A stretch of DNA of 64,000 bases. It comes from Pseudomonas lijiangensis. GTDB taxonomy: Bacteria > Pseudomonadota > Gammaproteobacteria > Pseudomonadales > Pseudomonadaceae. Under the pieces are notes generated by a model. It made no database searches and was not told where the DNA came from. It saw nothing but the letters and a program-made list of their open reading frames with translations. The stretch covers positions 3,793,001 through 3,857,000 of the forward strand of contig NZ_CP076668.1 in the NCBI RefSeq assembly GCF_018968705.1, in the 5' to 3' direction. Of the stretch, positions 56,832-64,000 are shown piece by piece (within the stretch, counting starts at the first letter, position 1; each line of letters begins with the position of its first letter). The position numbers and the translations under genes were made by a program.

Positions 56832-58163
56832 TTAACCCACTCTCTTGCCAGGGGTGTGATAGAGGTCGGCAAACATATCAGCCATCGCTTCCTCGCTCGG
56901 CTCATCCTGCATTTGCACACTCACTGCACGACTCACCAACTGGTGACGGCGCGGCAGATGCAGGTCATCAGGAATACGCGGCCCATCCGTCAAATAAGCA
57001 ACGGGTAACTCATGGCCGATCGCAAGGCTCAGCACTTCGCCGAGGCTTGCGGTTTCATCAAGTTTGGTCAGGATGCAACCTGCCAGACCACAACGTTTGT
57101 AACTGTGATAGGCCGCCGTCAGTACCTGCTTCTGGCTGGTTGTCGCCAGCACCAGGTAGTTGCGTGCACGAATGCCGCGGCCTGCCAGACTTTCGAGTTG
57201 CATGCGCAGGGCCGGATCGCTGGCCTGCAGGCCTGCGGTATCGATCAGCACCACGCGCTTGCGCAGCAGCGGGTCCAGGGCCTGAGCCAAGGACTGGCCA
57301 GGATCGACATGGGTCACCGGCACATTGAGGATGCGGCCCAGGGTCTTGAGCTGCTCCTGAGCACCGATACGGAAACTGTCCATACTGACCAGCGCAATGT
57401 TCTGCGGGCCGTACTTGAGCACATAACGGGCTGCCAGCTTGGCGAGGGTCGTGGTCTTGCCCATGCCGGCCGGGCCGACCATGGCGATCACACCACCTTC
57501 CTCGAGAGGCTCGACGTCAGGCACGGCAATCATGCGCGCCAGGTGCGCCAGCAGCATGCGCCAGGCCTGACGAGGCTCGTCGATTTCAGGGATCATCGCC
57601 AGCAGGTCGCGTGACAGCGGGCCGGACAGACCAACGCGCTGCAGACGACGCCACAGGCTGGCCTGCTGCGGACGGCTGCCTTGCAGCTGGCTCCAGGCCA
57701 GGGAGCCGAGCTGGACTTCCAGCAGCTCGCGCAGGCCATTCAATTCATTACGCATGGAGTCGTAGGCGCGCTGCCCCACTGCCGGCTCTGTGGCGGCAGG
57801 TGCGGGTGCATGGGCAAAAGGGCGTGGCGGCTCTTCGAGGGTCGGCTCGATATGTTTATCGAGGCCGCTGAGCGGCATGCCGGAAAACAGCTGGCGATTG
57901 ATCGAAGGATCGCTGTCACCGCGATTGTCGAGTTCGGCCTGGGCGGAAACGATGCGCGACTGAGTCTTGCGCAGCTCGTCCTCAAGCTCCATGTTCGGCA
58001 CGCGAGGCGCCAATGCGGACAGCTTGTAATCCAGAGCGGCAGTCAGCTCGACGCCACCGGCGATGCGGCGGTTGCCAATGATGGCCGCCTCGGCGCCCAG
58101 CTCATCACGAACCAGTTTCATGGCTTGACGCATATCGGCGGCGAAAAAACGCTTAACTTGCAT
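56832..58163 (-). CDS. flhF: Flagellar SRP-like GTPase FlhF
   Basis: 443 aa. N-terminal basic B domain (about 1-150), N domain, and G domain with P-loop GPAGMGKTT (230-238), DTAGLQASD and TKLDETASLGEVL. Places the first flagellar ring at the pole. 11 bases after flhA; 115 bases before fleN. Confidence 0.96.
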   Translation of the reverse strand: MQVKRFFAADMRQAMKLVRDELGAEAAIIGNRRIAGGVELTAALDYKLSALAPRVPNMELEDELRKTQSRIVSAQAELDNRGDSDPSINRQLFSGMPLSGLDKHIEPTLEEPPRPFAHAPAPAATEPAVGQRAYDSMRNELNGLRELLEVQLGSLAWSQLQGSRPQQASLWRRLQRVGLSGPLSRDLLAMIPEIDEPRQAWRMLLAHLARMIAVPDVEPLEEGGVIAMVGPAGMGKTTTLAKLAARYVLKYGPQNIALVSMDSFRIGAQEQLKTLGRILNVPVTHVDPGQSLAQALDPLLRKRVVLIDTAGLQASDPALRMQLESLAGRGIRARNYLVLATTSQKQVLTAAYHSYKRCGLAGCILTKLDETASLGEVLSLAIGHELPVAYLTDGPRIPDDLHLPRRHQLVSRAVSVQMQDEPSEEAMADMFADLYHTPGKRVG

Positions 58164-58174
58164 GACTCACTACC

Positions 58175-60304
58175 TCAGCCGTTAGGCCCGACAGTCGCTA
58201 CGATGGTGACTTGCTTATTGTCAGGAATTTCCTGATACGCCAGAACATGCATGTTCGGTACAGCCAATCGTCCAAATCGTGACAGCATGGCCCGGATGGG
58301 ACCCGCTACCAACAGAATTACCGGCGACCCTTGCATCTCCTGACGCTGGGCGGCCTCAATCAACGAACGCTGGAGCTTCTCAGCCATGCTCGGCTCAAGA
58401 AGAACGCCTTCTTCCTGACCCTGACCAGCCTTCTGCAAACTATTGAGCAATATTTGTTCCAACCTTGGTTCCAGCGTGATGACAGGCAGCTCCGGCTCAA
58501 TCCCCACAATGCTTTGCACGATTGCACGGCTCAGACCGACCCGTACGACAGCCACCAAAGCGGCGGTATCTTGACTCTTGCCAGCGTTGTTGGCGATGGC
58601 TTCGGCAATGCTGCGGATATCGCGAACAGGCACGTGCTCAGCCAGCAGGGCTTGCAGCACATTGAGCAACGCCGACAGCGAAAGAACGCCCGGCACCAGC
58701 TCTTCAGCGAGTTTTGGTGAGCTTTTGGCCAGCAATTGCATCAATTGCTGCACTTCCTCATGCCCGATGAGCTCATGAGAGTGTTTGTAGAGGATCTGGT
58801 TCAAGTGCGTTGCCACTACAGTACTGGCATCCACCACCGTGTAACCCAATGACTGAGCCTGGCTGCGCTGGCTGATTTCGATCCACACCGCTTCAAGACC
58901 GAATGCCGGATCTCTGGCAGTGATGCCGTTGAGCGTGCCAAACACCTGCCCCGGGTTGATCGCCAGTTCACGATCCGGGTAAATCTCGGCCTCGGCCAGA
59001 ATCACGCCCATGAGCGTCAAGCGATAGGCACTGGGCGCCAGATCCAGGTTGTCGCGAATGTGTACGGTCGGCATCAGGAAGCCCAGCTCCTGGGACAGCT
59101 TCTTGCGCACGCCCTTGATACGCGCCAGCAACTGACCACCCTGATTGCGATCCACCAGCGGAATCAGGCGATAGCCCACTTCCAGACCGATGATGTCGAT
59201 CGGCGTCACATCATCCCAGCCCAGCTCCTTGGAGTCCTGAACGCGGGTCGGCGACGGCAGCAGTTCCTGTTGACGCTGAACTTCGGCCAGTGCTTCGACC
59301 TTTGCCATGTTCTGCTTCTTCCACAGCCAGTAGGCTGCACCGCCCGCCACCAGACCCAGGCTGATGAAGGAGAAGTGCGGCATGCCCGGCACCAGGCCCA
59401 TGACGATCATGATCGCAGCCGATACGGCCAGGGCCTTGTGCGAGGTGAACATCTGGCGATTGATCATCTTGCCCATTTCTTCCGAACCGGAAGCACGGGT
59501 CACCATGATCGCCGCCGCCGTGGACAACAGCAGTGATGGCAATTGCGCCACCAAACCGTCACCGATGGTCAGGAGCGTGTACACACGACCCGCATCAGCG
59601 AAGGTCATGTTGTGCTGCAGGATACCGACCAGCATGCCGCCGATCAGGTTGATGAACAGAATCAGCAGGCCCGCAATCGCATCACCGCGCACGAATTTGC
59701 TGGCACCGTCCATGGAACCGTAGAACTCGGCTTCCTGGGCCACTTCGGCACGACGGCGTTTTGCTTCTGGCTGATCGATCAGGCCGGCGTTGAGGTCGGC
59801 GTCGATCGCCATCTGCTTGCCCGGCATCGCATCGAGGGTGAATCGTGCGCTTACTTCGGAAATACGCCCGGCACCCTTGGTGATTACCACGAAGTTGATG
59901 ATCATCAGGATCGCGAACACCACGATACCGACCACGTAGTTACCGCCGATTACCACTTCACCGAAGGCCTGGATCACCTTGCCCGCAGCCGCGTGACCGT
60001 CCTGACCGTGAAGCATGACCACACGGGTGGACGCCACGTTCAGCGCCAGGCGCAACAGGGTGGCTACCAGCAGGATGGTGGGGAAAACCGAGAAGTCCAG
60101 CGGCCGCAAGGCATAGACGCAGACCAGCAGCACGACGATGGACAGCGCAATGTTGAAGGTGAAGAACACGTCCAGCAGGAAAGGCGGGATAGGCAACATC
60201 ATCATTGCCATCATGATCAACAACAACAGCGGGACACCCAGCTGGCCACGACCAAAACCGGCAAGATTGCTACGTGCGCTACTGATAATCTGAGAGCGAT
60301 CCAC
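58175..60304 (-). CDS. flhA: Flagellar export gate protein FlhA
   Basis: 709 aa. Eight helices in the N-terminal half, the FHIPEP signature region (TKGAGRISEVSARFTLDAMP near residue 150), and a four-part cytoplasmic domain from about 360 that docks export substrates. The ring of FlhA drives proton-linked export with FlhB and FliPQR. First gene of the flhA-flhF-fleN-fliA run; preceded by a 330-bp REP-containing gap. Confidence 0.96.
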   Translation of the reverse strand: MDRSQIISSARSNLAGFGRGQLGVPLLLLIMMAMMMLPIPPFLLDVFFTFNIALSIVVLLVCVYALRPLDFSVFPTILLVATLLRLALNVASTRVVMLHGQDGHAAAGKVIQAFGEVVIGGNYVVGIVVFAILMIINFVVITKGAGRISEVSARFTLDAMPGKQMAIDADLNAGLIDQPEAKRRRAEVAQEAEFYGSMDGASKFVRGDAIAGLLILFINLIGGMLVGILQHNMTFADAGRVYTLLTIGDGLVAQLPSLLLSTAAAIMVTRASGSEEMGKMINRQMFTSHKALAVSAAIMIVMGLVPGMPHFSFISLGLVAGGAAYWLWKKQNMAKVEALAEVQRQQELLPSPTRVQDSKELGWDDVTPIDIIGLEVGYRLIPLVDRNQGGQLLARIKGVRKKLSQELGFLMPTVHIRDNLDLAPSAYRLTLMGVILAEAEIYPDRELAINPGQVFGTLNGITARDPAFGLEAVWIEISQRSQAQSLGYTVVDASTVVATHLNQILYKHSHELIGHEEVQQLMQLLAKSSPKLAEELVPGVLSLSALLNVLQALLAEHVPVRDIRSIAEAIANNAGKSQDTAALVAVVRVGLSRAIVQSIVGIEPELPVITLEPRLEQILLNSLQKAGQGQEEGVLLEPSMAEKLQRSLIEAAQRQEMQGSPVILLVAGPIRAMLSRFGRLAVPNMHVLAYQEIPDNKQVTIVATVGPNG

Positions 60305-60396
60305 TGTTCTTTACCTGCGCACTAAATCAAAACTTTGACGCCCAAGGCGACCTGAATCGACTTATTGCAAAAAGCTGTCCAACTTTAGCAGCGAGT

Positions 60397-60412
60397 AGCC
60401 AGCACAAAGCCA
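60397..60412 (-). promoter_or_regulatory. Possible sigma-54 promoter of flhA
   Basis: On the minus strand TGGCTTTGTGCTGGCT keeps GG and GC at 10-base spacing (consensus TGGCACG-N4-TTGCW). It would start transcription about 80 bases before flhA, expected for a FleQ/RpoN-controlled gene, but the match outside GG/GC is only moderate. Confidence 0.3.
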
Positions 60413-60457
60413 CAAGCTGATAGCAACTTGTGGTCTTGCTTGGTGGATACAGAGGTT

Positions 60458-60635
60458 TTCGCGAATGAATCCGCTCTTATCAAACAAGACGTAAGACGAT
60501 GAATTAAAAGGTTTTTCTGTAGGAGCGAATTCATTCGCGAGACGTCATTGAGGGCGATAGATTTTCTTCAGCTTCACGGGCCTCTCGCGAATGAATTCGC
60601 TCCTACGAATTTTGCGGGAGCCGATTTATTCGCGA
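60458..60635. repeat. Array of four REP units
   Basis: Units at 60458-60479, 60519-60541, 60584-60605 and 60614-60635 in alternating orientation, so two nested inverted pairs form (TTCGCGAATGAATCCGCTC and GTAGGAGCGAATTCATTCGC types). The last unit touches the stop codon of flhB (60636-60638). Confidence 0.8.
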
Positions 60636-61772
60636 TCAGGAATCGCGCTGCAGGTCTGGCGGGATGGGCAGTACACCCAATGGATCCGGGCGTTTGCCTC
60701 GACCTGAGTGGTACTGGCGGATCTGATAGACGTAAGCCAGCACCTGGGCCACGGCCAGGTAAAGCCCGGCAGGAATCTCTTGCTCAAGCTCGGTGCTGTA
60801 GTAGATGGAACGGGCCAGGGCGGCCGATTCCAGGATCAATATCTGGTTGTGGGCGCCAATCTCGCGAATCTTCAGGGCGACAAGATCAGCCCCCTTGGCC
60901 AGCAGCATCGGCGCCCCGCCCTTCTCGGGATCGTACTTGAGCGCCACGGCAAAGTGCGTCGGGTTGGTGATGATGACATCGGCCTCCGGAATGGCCGCCA
61001 TCATCCGGCGATGGGACATCTCGCGCTGCAACTGACGAATCCGCTGCTTGACCTCAGGGCTACCCTCGCTGTTCTTGTGCTCGTCACGCACTTCCTGCTT
61101 GGTCATCAGGAGCTTCTTGTGGGCCTCATACATCTGGAAAGGCACATCGAGCGCGGCAATGAAGAACAACCCGCATGCCATCCAGAAGCTGCTCCAGCCG
61201 ACCACCTGCAAGCTGTGGATCATGGCCTGCTCCAGCGGCTCATGAGCAATGGAAACCAGGTCGTTGCGCTCCTTGCTCAGGACCACCAGCGCCACCGCCA
61301 GAATGATCAGAAACTTGGCGATCGACTTGAGCAGCTCCACCAGCGCATGGGGAGAAAACATGCGCTTGAGCCCGGCAGCGGGGTTCATGCGGCTGAATTT
61401 GGGGGCCAGGGATTTGGTCGCGAACAACCAGCCGCCCAGCATGATCGGCCCCACCAGCGCAGCCACCAGCATGGCAATCAGAAATGGCAACACCACAATC
61501 AGTGCATGCTCGCCGGAGCTGAGCAGCAGCTTGCCCATATAGGTGGTGTCCATCAGGGTTTCACGACTGATCGTGAAGTTGTTGCGCATCAAATCAACCA
61601 TCATGCGCGCAATACCCCCGCCAAACATCAGCAGGCCGCCCGCCCCCATCAGCATCACGACGAGGGTCGTCAGCTCCTTGGAGCGGGCAATCTGCCCTTC
61701 GGCCCGGGAGTCCCGGACCTTTTTCTCCGTGGGTTCCTCTGTCTTGTCCTGGCCATTCTCGTTCTCAGCCAT
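60636..61772 (-). CDS. flhB: Flagellar export switch protein FlhB
   Basis: 378 aa. Four helices, then the cytoplasmic domain with the autocleavage motif NPTH (residues 270-273, ADVIITNPTHFAVALKYD). Start DKTEEPTEKKVRDSRAEGQI is typical. Interacts with FliK to change export from hook to filament. Its C-terminal tail after residue 355 is followed directly by a REP unit. One base after fliR. Confidence 0.96.
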   Translation of the reverse strand: MAENENGQDKTEEPTEKKVRDSRAEGQIARSKELTTLVVMLMGAGGLLMFGGGIARMMVDLMRNNFTISRETLMDTTYMGKLLLSSGEHALIVVLPFLIAMLVAALVGPIMLGGWLFATKSLAPKFSRMNPAAGLKRMFSPHALVELLKSIAKFLIILAVALVVLSKERNDLVSIAHEPLEQAMIHSLQVVGWSSFWMACGLFFIAALDVPFQMYEAHKKLLMTKQEVRDEHKNSEGSPEVKQRIRQLQREMSHRRMMAAIPEADVIITNPTHFAVALKYDPEKGGAPMLLAKGADLVALKIREIGAHNQILILESAALARSIYYSTELEQEIPAGLYLAVAQVLAYVYQIRQYHSGRGKRPDPLGVLPIPPDLQRDS

Positions 61773-61773
61773 G

Positions 61774-62559
61774 TCAGCGGGCCCTCACCAGATCGCGCAG
61801 GGACTGCAAACCCTGAGTGGCCATGGGCTGGTACTGGTTGAGAATGTCGGCCATGCTCATCCAGAGAATGATCATGCCCAGCACAAGCGTCATGGGGAAA
61901 CCGATGGAGAAGATGTTGAGCTGCGGTGCCGCACGGGTCATGACGCCAAGCGCGATGTTGATGACCAGCAGCGCGGTAATGGCCGGCAGCACCAGCCTCA
62001 TCCCTGAACTCATCACCCAGCCGAGCCCCGTGGCCAGTTCCCAGAAGTTGCTGACCTGCAGGCCACTGCCCACCGGCATGGTCGTGAAACTCTCGACCAG
62101 AATTTCCAGCACCACCAGATGGCCATTCATGGCCAGAAACAACAGCGTGACCAGCATGGTGAAAAACTGACCGATGACCGCCGACGATACGCCGTTGGTG
62201 GGGTCGACCATCGAGGCAAAGCCCATCCCCATCTGGGTGGAAATGATCTGACCCGCCACCACGAAAATATGGAAGAACAATTGAAGCGAAAGCCCCATGC
62301 CCGCACCGATGAGGATCTGCTCACCAATGAGCAGCAGCGCACTGAGATCGAGGGCCTGGACCGACGGCATGGCGGGCAGCACAGGGGCGACCACCACGGT
62401 GATCGCCACGGCAAAATACAGGCGCACGCGACGCGGCACCAGCGTCGTGCCAATGATCGGCATGGTCATCAGGACAGCGACGATCCGGAACAATGGCAGC
62501 ATGAAGCTGGCGACCCAGGTACTGATCTGGGTATCGGTCAGCGCAAGCAAAGGCTGCAT
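61774..62559 (-). CDS. fliR: Flagellar export gate protein FliR
   Basis: 261 aa, five to six hydrophobic helices (LRIVAVLMTMPIIGTTLVPR-type first loop, QLFFHIFVVAGQIISTQMG). Forms the FliP5-Q4-R1 export gate. Start at 62559 after fliQ with 6 bases between. Confidence 0.94.
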   Translation of the reverse strand: MQPLLALTDTQISTWVASFMLPLFRIVAVLMTMPIIGTTLVPRRVRLYFAVAITVVVAPVLPAMPSVQALDLSALLLIGEQILIGAGMGLSLQLFFHIFVVAGQIISTQMGMGFASMVDPTNGVSSAVIGQFFTMLVTLLFLAMNGHLVVLEILVESFTTMPVGSGLQVSNFWELATGLGWVMSSGMRLVLPAITALLVINIALGVMTRAAPQLNIFSIGFPMTLVLGMIILWMSMADILNQYQPMATQGLQSLRDLVRAR

Positions 62560-62565
62560 GCGCTG

Positions 62566-62835
62566 CTAGCCGATCAAGGTCGGAATACTGCCGTACAACG
62601 ACAGCATGTATTCCATGAATATTTTCAGCAGCCAGGGACCCACGACAATCAGGGTCACGAGCATCACGAGCAGACGCGGAAGAAAACTCAAGGTCTGTTC
62701 GTTGATCTGAGTAGCCGCCTGGAAAATGGCGACCAGCAGGCCGCAGAGCAGGCTCGGCACCACGAGAATCGACACCAGTACGGTGGTCAGCCACAACGCT
62801 TCACGAAACAGGTCGACCGCTACTTCCGGCGTCAT
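62566..62835 (-). CDS. fliQ: Flagellar export gate protein FliQ
   Basis: 89 aa, two long helices (ALWLTTVLVSILVVPSLLCG and LLVMLVTLIVVGPWLLKIFM). Typical FliQ length and start MTPEVAVDLFREAL. Part of the FliPQR gate; 25 bases after fliP. Confidence 0.95.
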   Translation of the reverse strand: MTPEVAVDLFREALWLTTVLVSILVVPSLLCGLLVAIFQAATQINEQTLSFLPRLLVMLVTLIVVGPWLLKIFMEYMLSLYGSIPTLIG

Positions 62836-62860
62836 CGGGCAGACTCCTCGTCAAAACGAC

Positions 62861-63616
62861 TCATACACCACCAAAACTTCCCGCCAGGGTTCCGACGATC
62901 AGCGCCCAGCCATCCACCAGCACGAACAGCATGATCTTGAACGGCAAGGAAATGATCAGCGGCGACAGCATCATCATACCCATGGCCATCAGCACACTGG
63001 CGACCACCAGGTCGATGATCAGGAACGGGATGAAGATCATGAAACCGATCTGGAAGGCCGTCTTGAGCTCGGAGATCACGAAGGCCGGCACCAGAATGGT
63101 CAAGGGTGCAGCGTCAGGCGTCTGAATATCGGTACGCTTGGACAGGCGCATGAACAGGTCCAGGTCGCTGGTGCGGGTCTGGGCCAGCATGAAGTCCTTG
63201 ATCGGCACCTGAGCCTTGGCCACCGCATCCTGCGCACTGAGCTTTTCCGCCAGATAAGGCTGCAAGGCATCCTGATTCACCCGATCGAACACCGGCGCCA
63301 TGATGAACATGGTCAGAAACAGCGCCATGCCGGTCAGAATCTGGTTCGACGGCGTCTGCTGCAAGCCAAGGGCCTGACGCAGGATCGAGAAAACGATGAT
63401 GATTCGCGTAAAGCTGGTCATCAGCATGACGAATGCCGGAATGAAGCTCAGCGCCGTCATGATCAGCAGGATCTGCAGGCTGACCGAATATTCCTGCTGA
63501 CCCGCCGGGTTGTTGGACAGCGTGATCGCCGGTATCGACAACGGATCGGCAGCGAACGCGACAGGTGCTGCCATCGTCAACAGCAGCAATATCAGGAAAC
63601 GCAAGGCACCCATCAC
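62861..63616 (-). CDS. fliP: Flagellar export gate protein FliP
   Basis: 251 aa, signal peptide-like N-terminus, then [20 protein letters not shown] and the conserved [18 protein letters not shown], which identify FliP. Its start overlaps the fliO stop by 4 bases. Confidence 0.96.
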   Translation of the reverse strand: MMGALRFLILLLLTMAAPVAFAADPLSIPAITLSNNPAGQQEYSVSLQILLIMTALSFIPAFVMLMTSFTRIIIVFSILRQALGLQQTPSNQILTGMALFLTMFIMAPVFDRVNQDALQPYLAEKLSAQDAVAKAQVPIKDFMLAQTRTSDLDLFMRLSKRTDIQTPDAAPLTILVPAFVISELKTAFQIGFMIFIPFLIIDLVVASVLMAMGMMMLSPLIISLPFKIMLFVLVDGWALIVGTLAGSFGGV

Positions 63617-64000
63617 TTCTTGTCCTTATCCTTGCCCATCAACTCCAGAAGGCGCTGGGCGAACTCAGGGGTTGCCTGCTCGCGCACGGGAACCTGCACC
63701 GGCTCCTTGAGCACATGCAGCGGCGTGATGTGGCCCGGCGTGACACCCAGCAGAATCTGCTCGTTGCCCACCTGAACCAGCAGCAACCGGTCACGGGTGC
63801 CGAGCGCCCGGGAACCCAGCAGCTCGATGACCTGACCACCGTTCGGCCCGACGCTCTGTACCCGGCGCATGACCCAGGCCAGCACGAAAATCAGGCCGAC
63901 CACCACCAGCAGGCCAAGCAGCAACTGCAGCACTTGCCCGCCCATCCCGCCTGAAACCGTGTTGGCCACCTGCGGAGCGGCTGCAGCAGCCTGCGCCACA
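63613..64000 (-). CDS. fliO: Flagellar biosynthesis protein FliO (5' end outside window)
   Basis: The last 129 residues or so are present; the gene continues past the right edge. One membrane helix ([20 protein letters not shown]) and a cytoplasmic basic domain ([20 protein letters not shown]) ending in KDKDKK. FliO helps assemble FliP. The GTG near 63999 is not taken as the start because the family has a longer exported N-terminus. Confidence 0.9.
   Translation of the reverse strand, partial: VAQAAAAAPQVANTVSGGMGGQVLQLLLGLLVVVGLIFVLAWVMRRVQSVGPNGGQVIELLGSRALGTRDRLLLVQVGNEQILLGVTPGHITPLHVLKEPVQVPVREQATPEFAQRLLELMGKDKDKK

Noticed and set aside
60458..60635. Regularly spaced short repeats as a CRISPR array
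   Set aside because: Units alternate in orientation, spacing is uneven and no cas gene is present; they are REP elements.

Overview
The window is a 64 kb chromosomal segment of a fluorescent Pseudomonas, most likely of the P. syringae group. The genus call rests on the polar-flagellar/chemotaxis cluster (flhA-flhF-fleN-fliA-cheYZAB-motCD-parC-parP-cheW), which is joined to a complete ccmABCDEFGHI operon as in pseudomonads, and on abundant Pseudomonas REP-type palindromes. The species-group placement is weaker and comes from gene content (PL7 lyase, two-copy Rsm-like sRNA locus, PACE/MFS content). No tRNA, rRNA, insertion sequence, prophage or CRISPR array was seen.

Layout. 1-10.8 kb is mixed metabolism and transport: the end of a DUF2269 gene, a saccharopine-dehydrogenase-like oxidoreductase, a duplicated GGA-rich sRNA locus around a DUF2986 gene, a LysR/PACE efflux pair, PhzF, MFS, RarD-like permease, ZapE, SulP and an AmpC-type beta-lactamase. 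11-15.4 kb is an efe iron-uptake operon (permease, cupredoxin-EfeO, EfeB, second imelysin protein) behind a good Fur box. 15.4-20.6 kb holds a periplasmic molybdopterin oxidoreductase with its cytochrome b, a small exported protein, a metal-type two-component system with two CopR-like boxes, and a PL7 alginate lyase. 21-24 kb has a divergent hybrid kinase and degenerate HD-GYP regulator. 24.1-29.2 kb is a MarR-controlled FUSC/DUF1656/HlyD/OMP efflux operon with 4-base gene overlaps.

29.2-36.6 kb is the accessory part: an AT-richer block with a PI-PLC-like protein and a phosphoesterase/phospholipase, both without signal peptides; a voltage-sensor K+ channel with a zinc-ribbon tail; sulfate-binding protein Sbp; and a tiny DUF6124 gene behind a roughly 200-nt leader that folds on paper into a pseudoknot with a possible alternative pairing. 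36.6-43.6 kb is the ccm cytochrome c maturation operon (minus strand). fliK and a stand-alone FlhB-C-terminal-like gene run divergently from it. From 45.8 kb to the right edge everything is on the minus strand: DUF2802, cheW, parP, parC, motD, motC, cheB, cheA, cheZ, cheY, fliA, fleN, flhF, flhA, flhB, fliR, fliQ, fliP and a truncated fliO. These form the export gate, polar placement and number control, sigma-28 and the chemotaxis signalling core of one polar flagellum.

The observations judged most worth checking are the pseudoknotted DUF6124 leader (35.55-35.76 kb), the tandem Rsm-type sRNAs with covarying hairpins (1.37-2.08 kb), and the signal-less phospholipase pair (29.8-33.3 kb).
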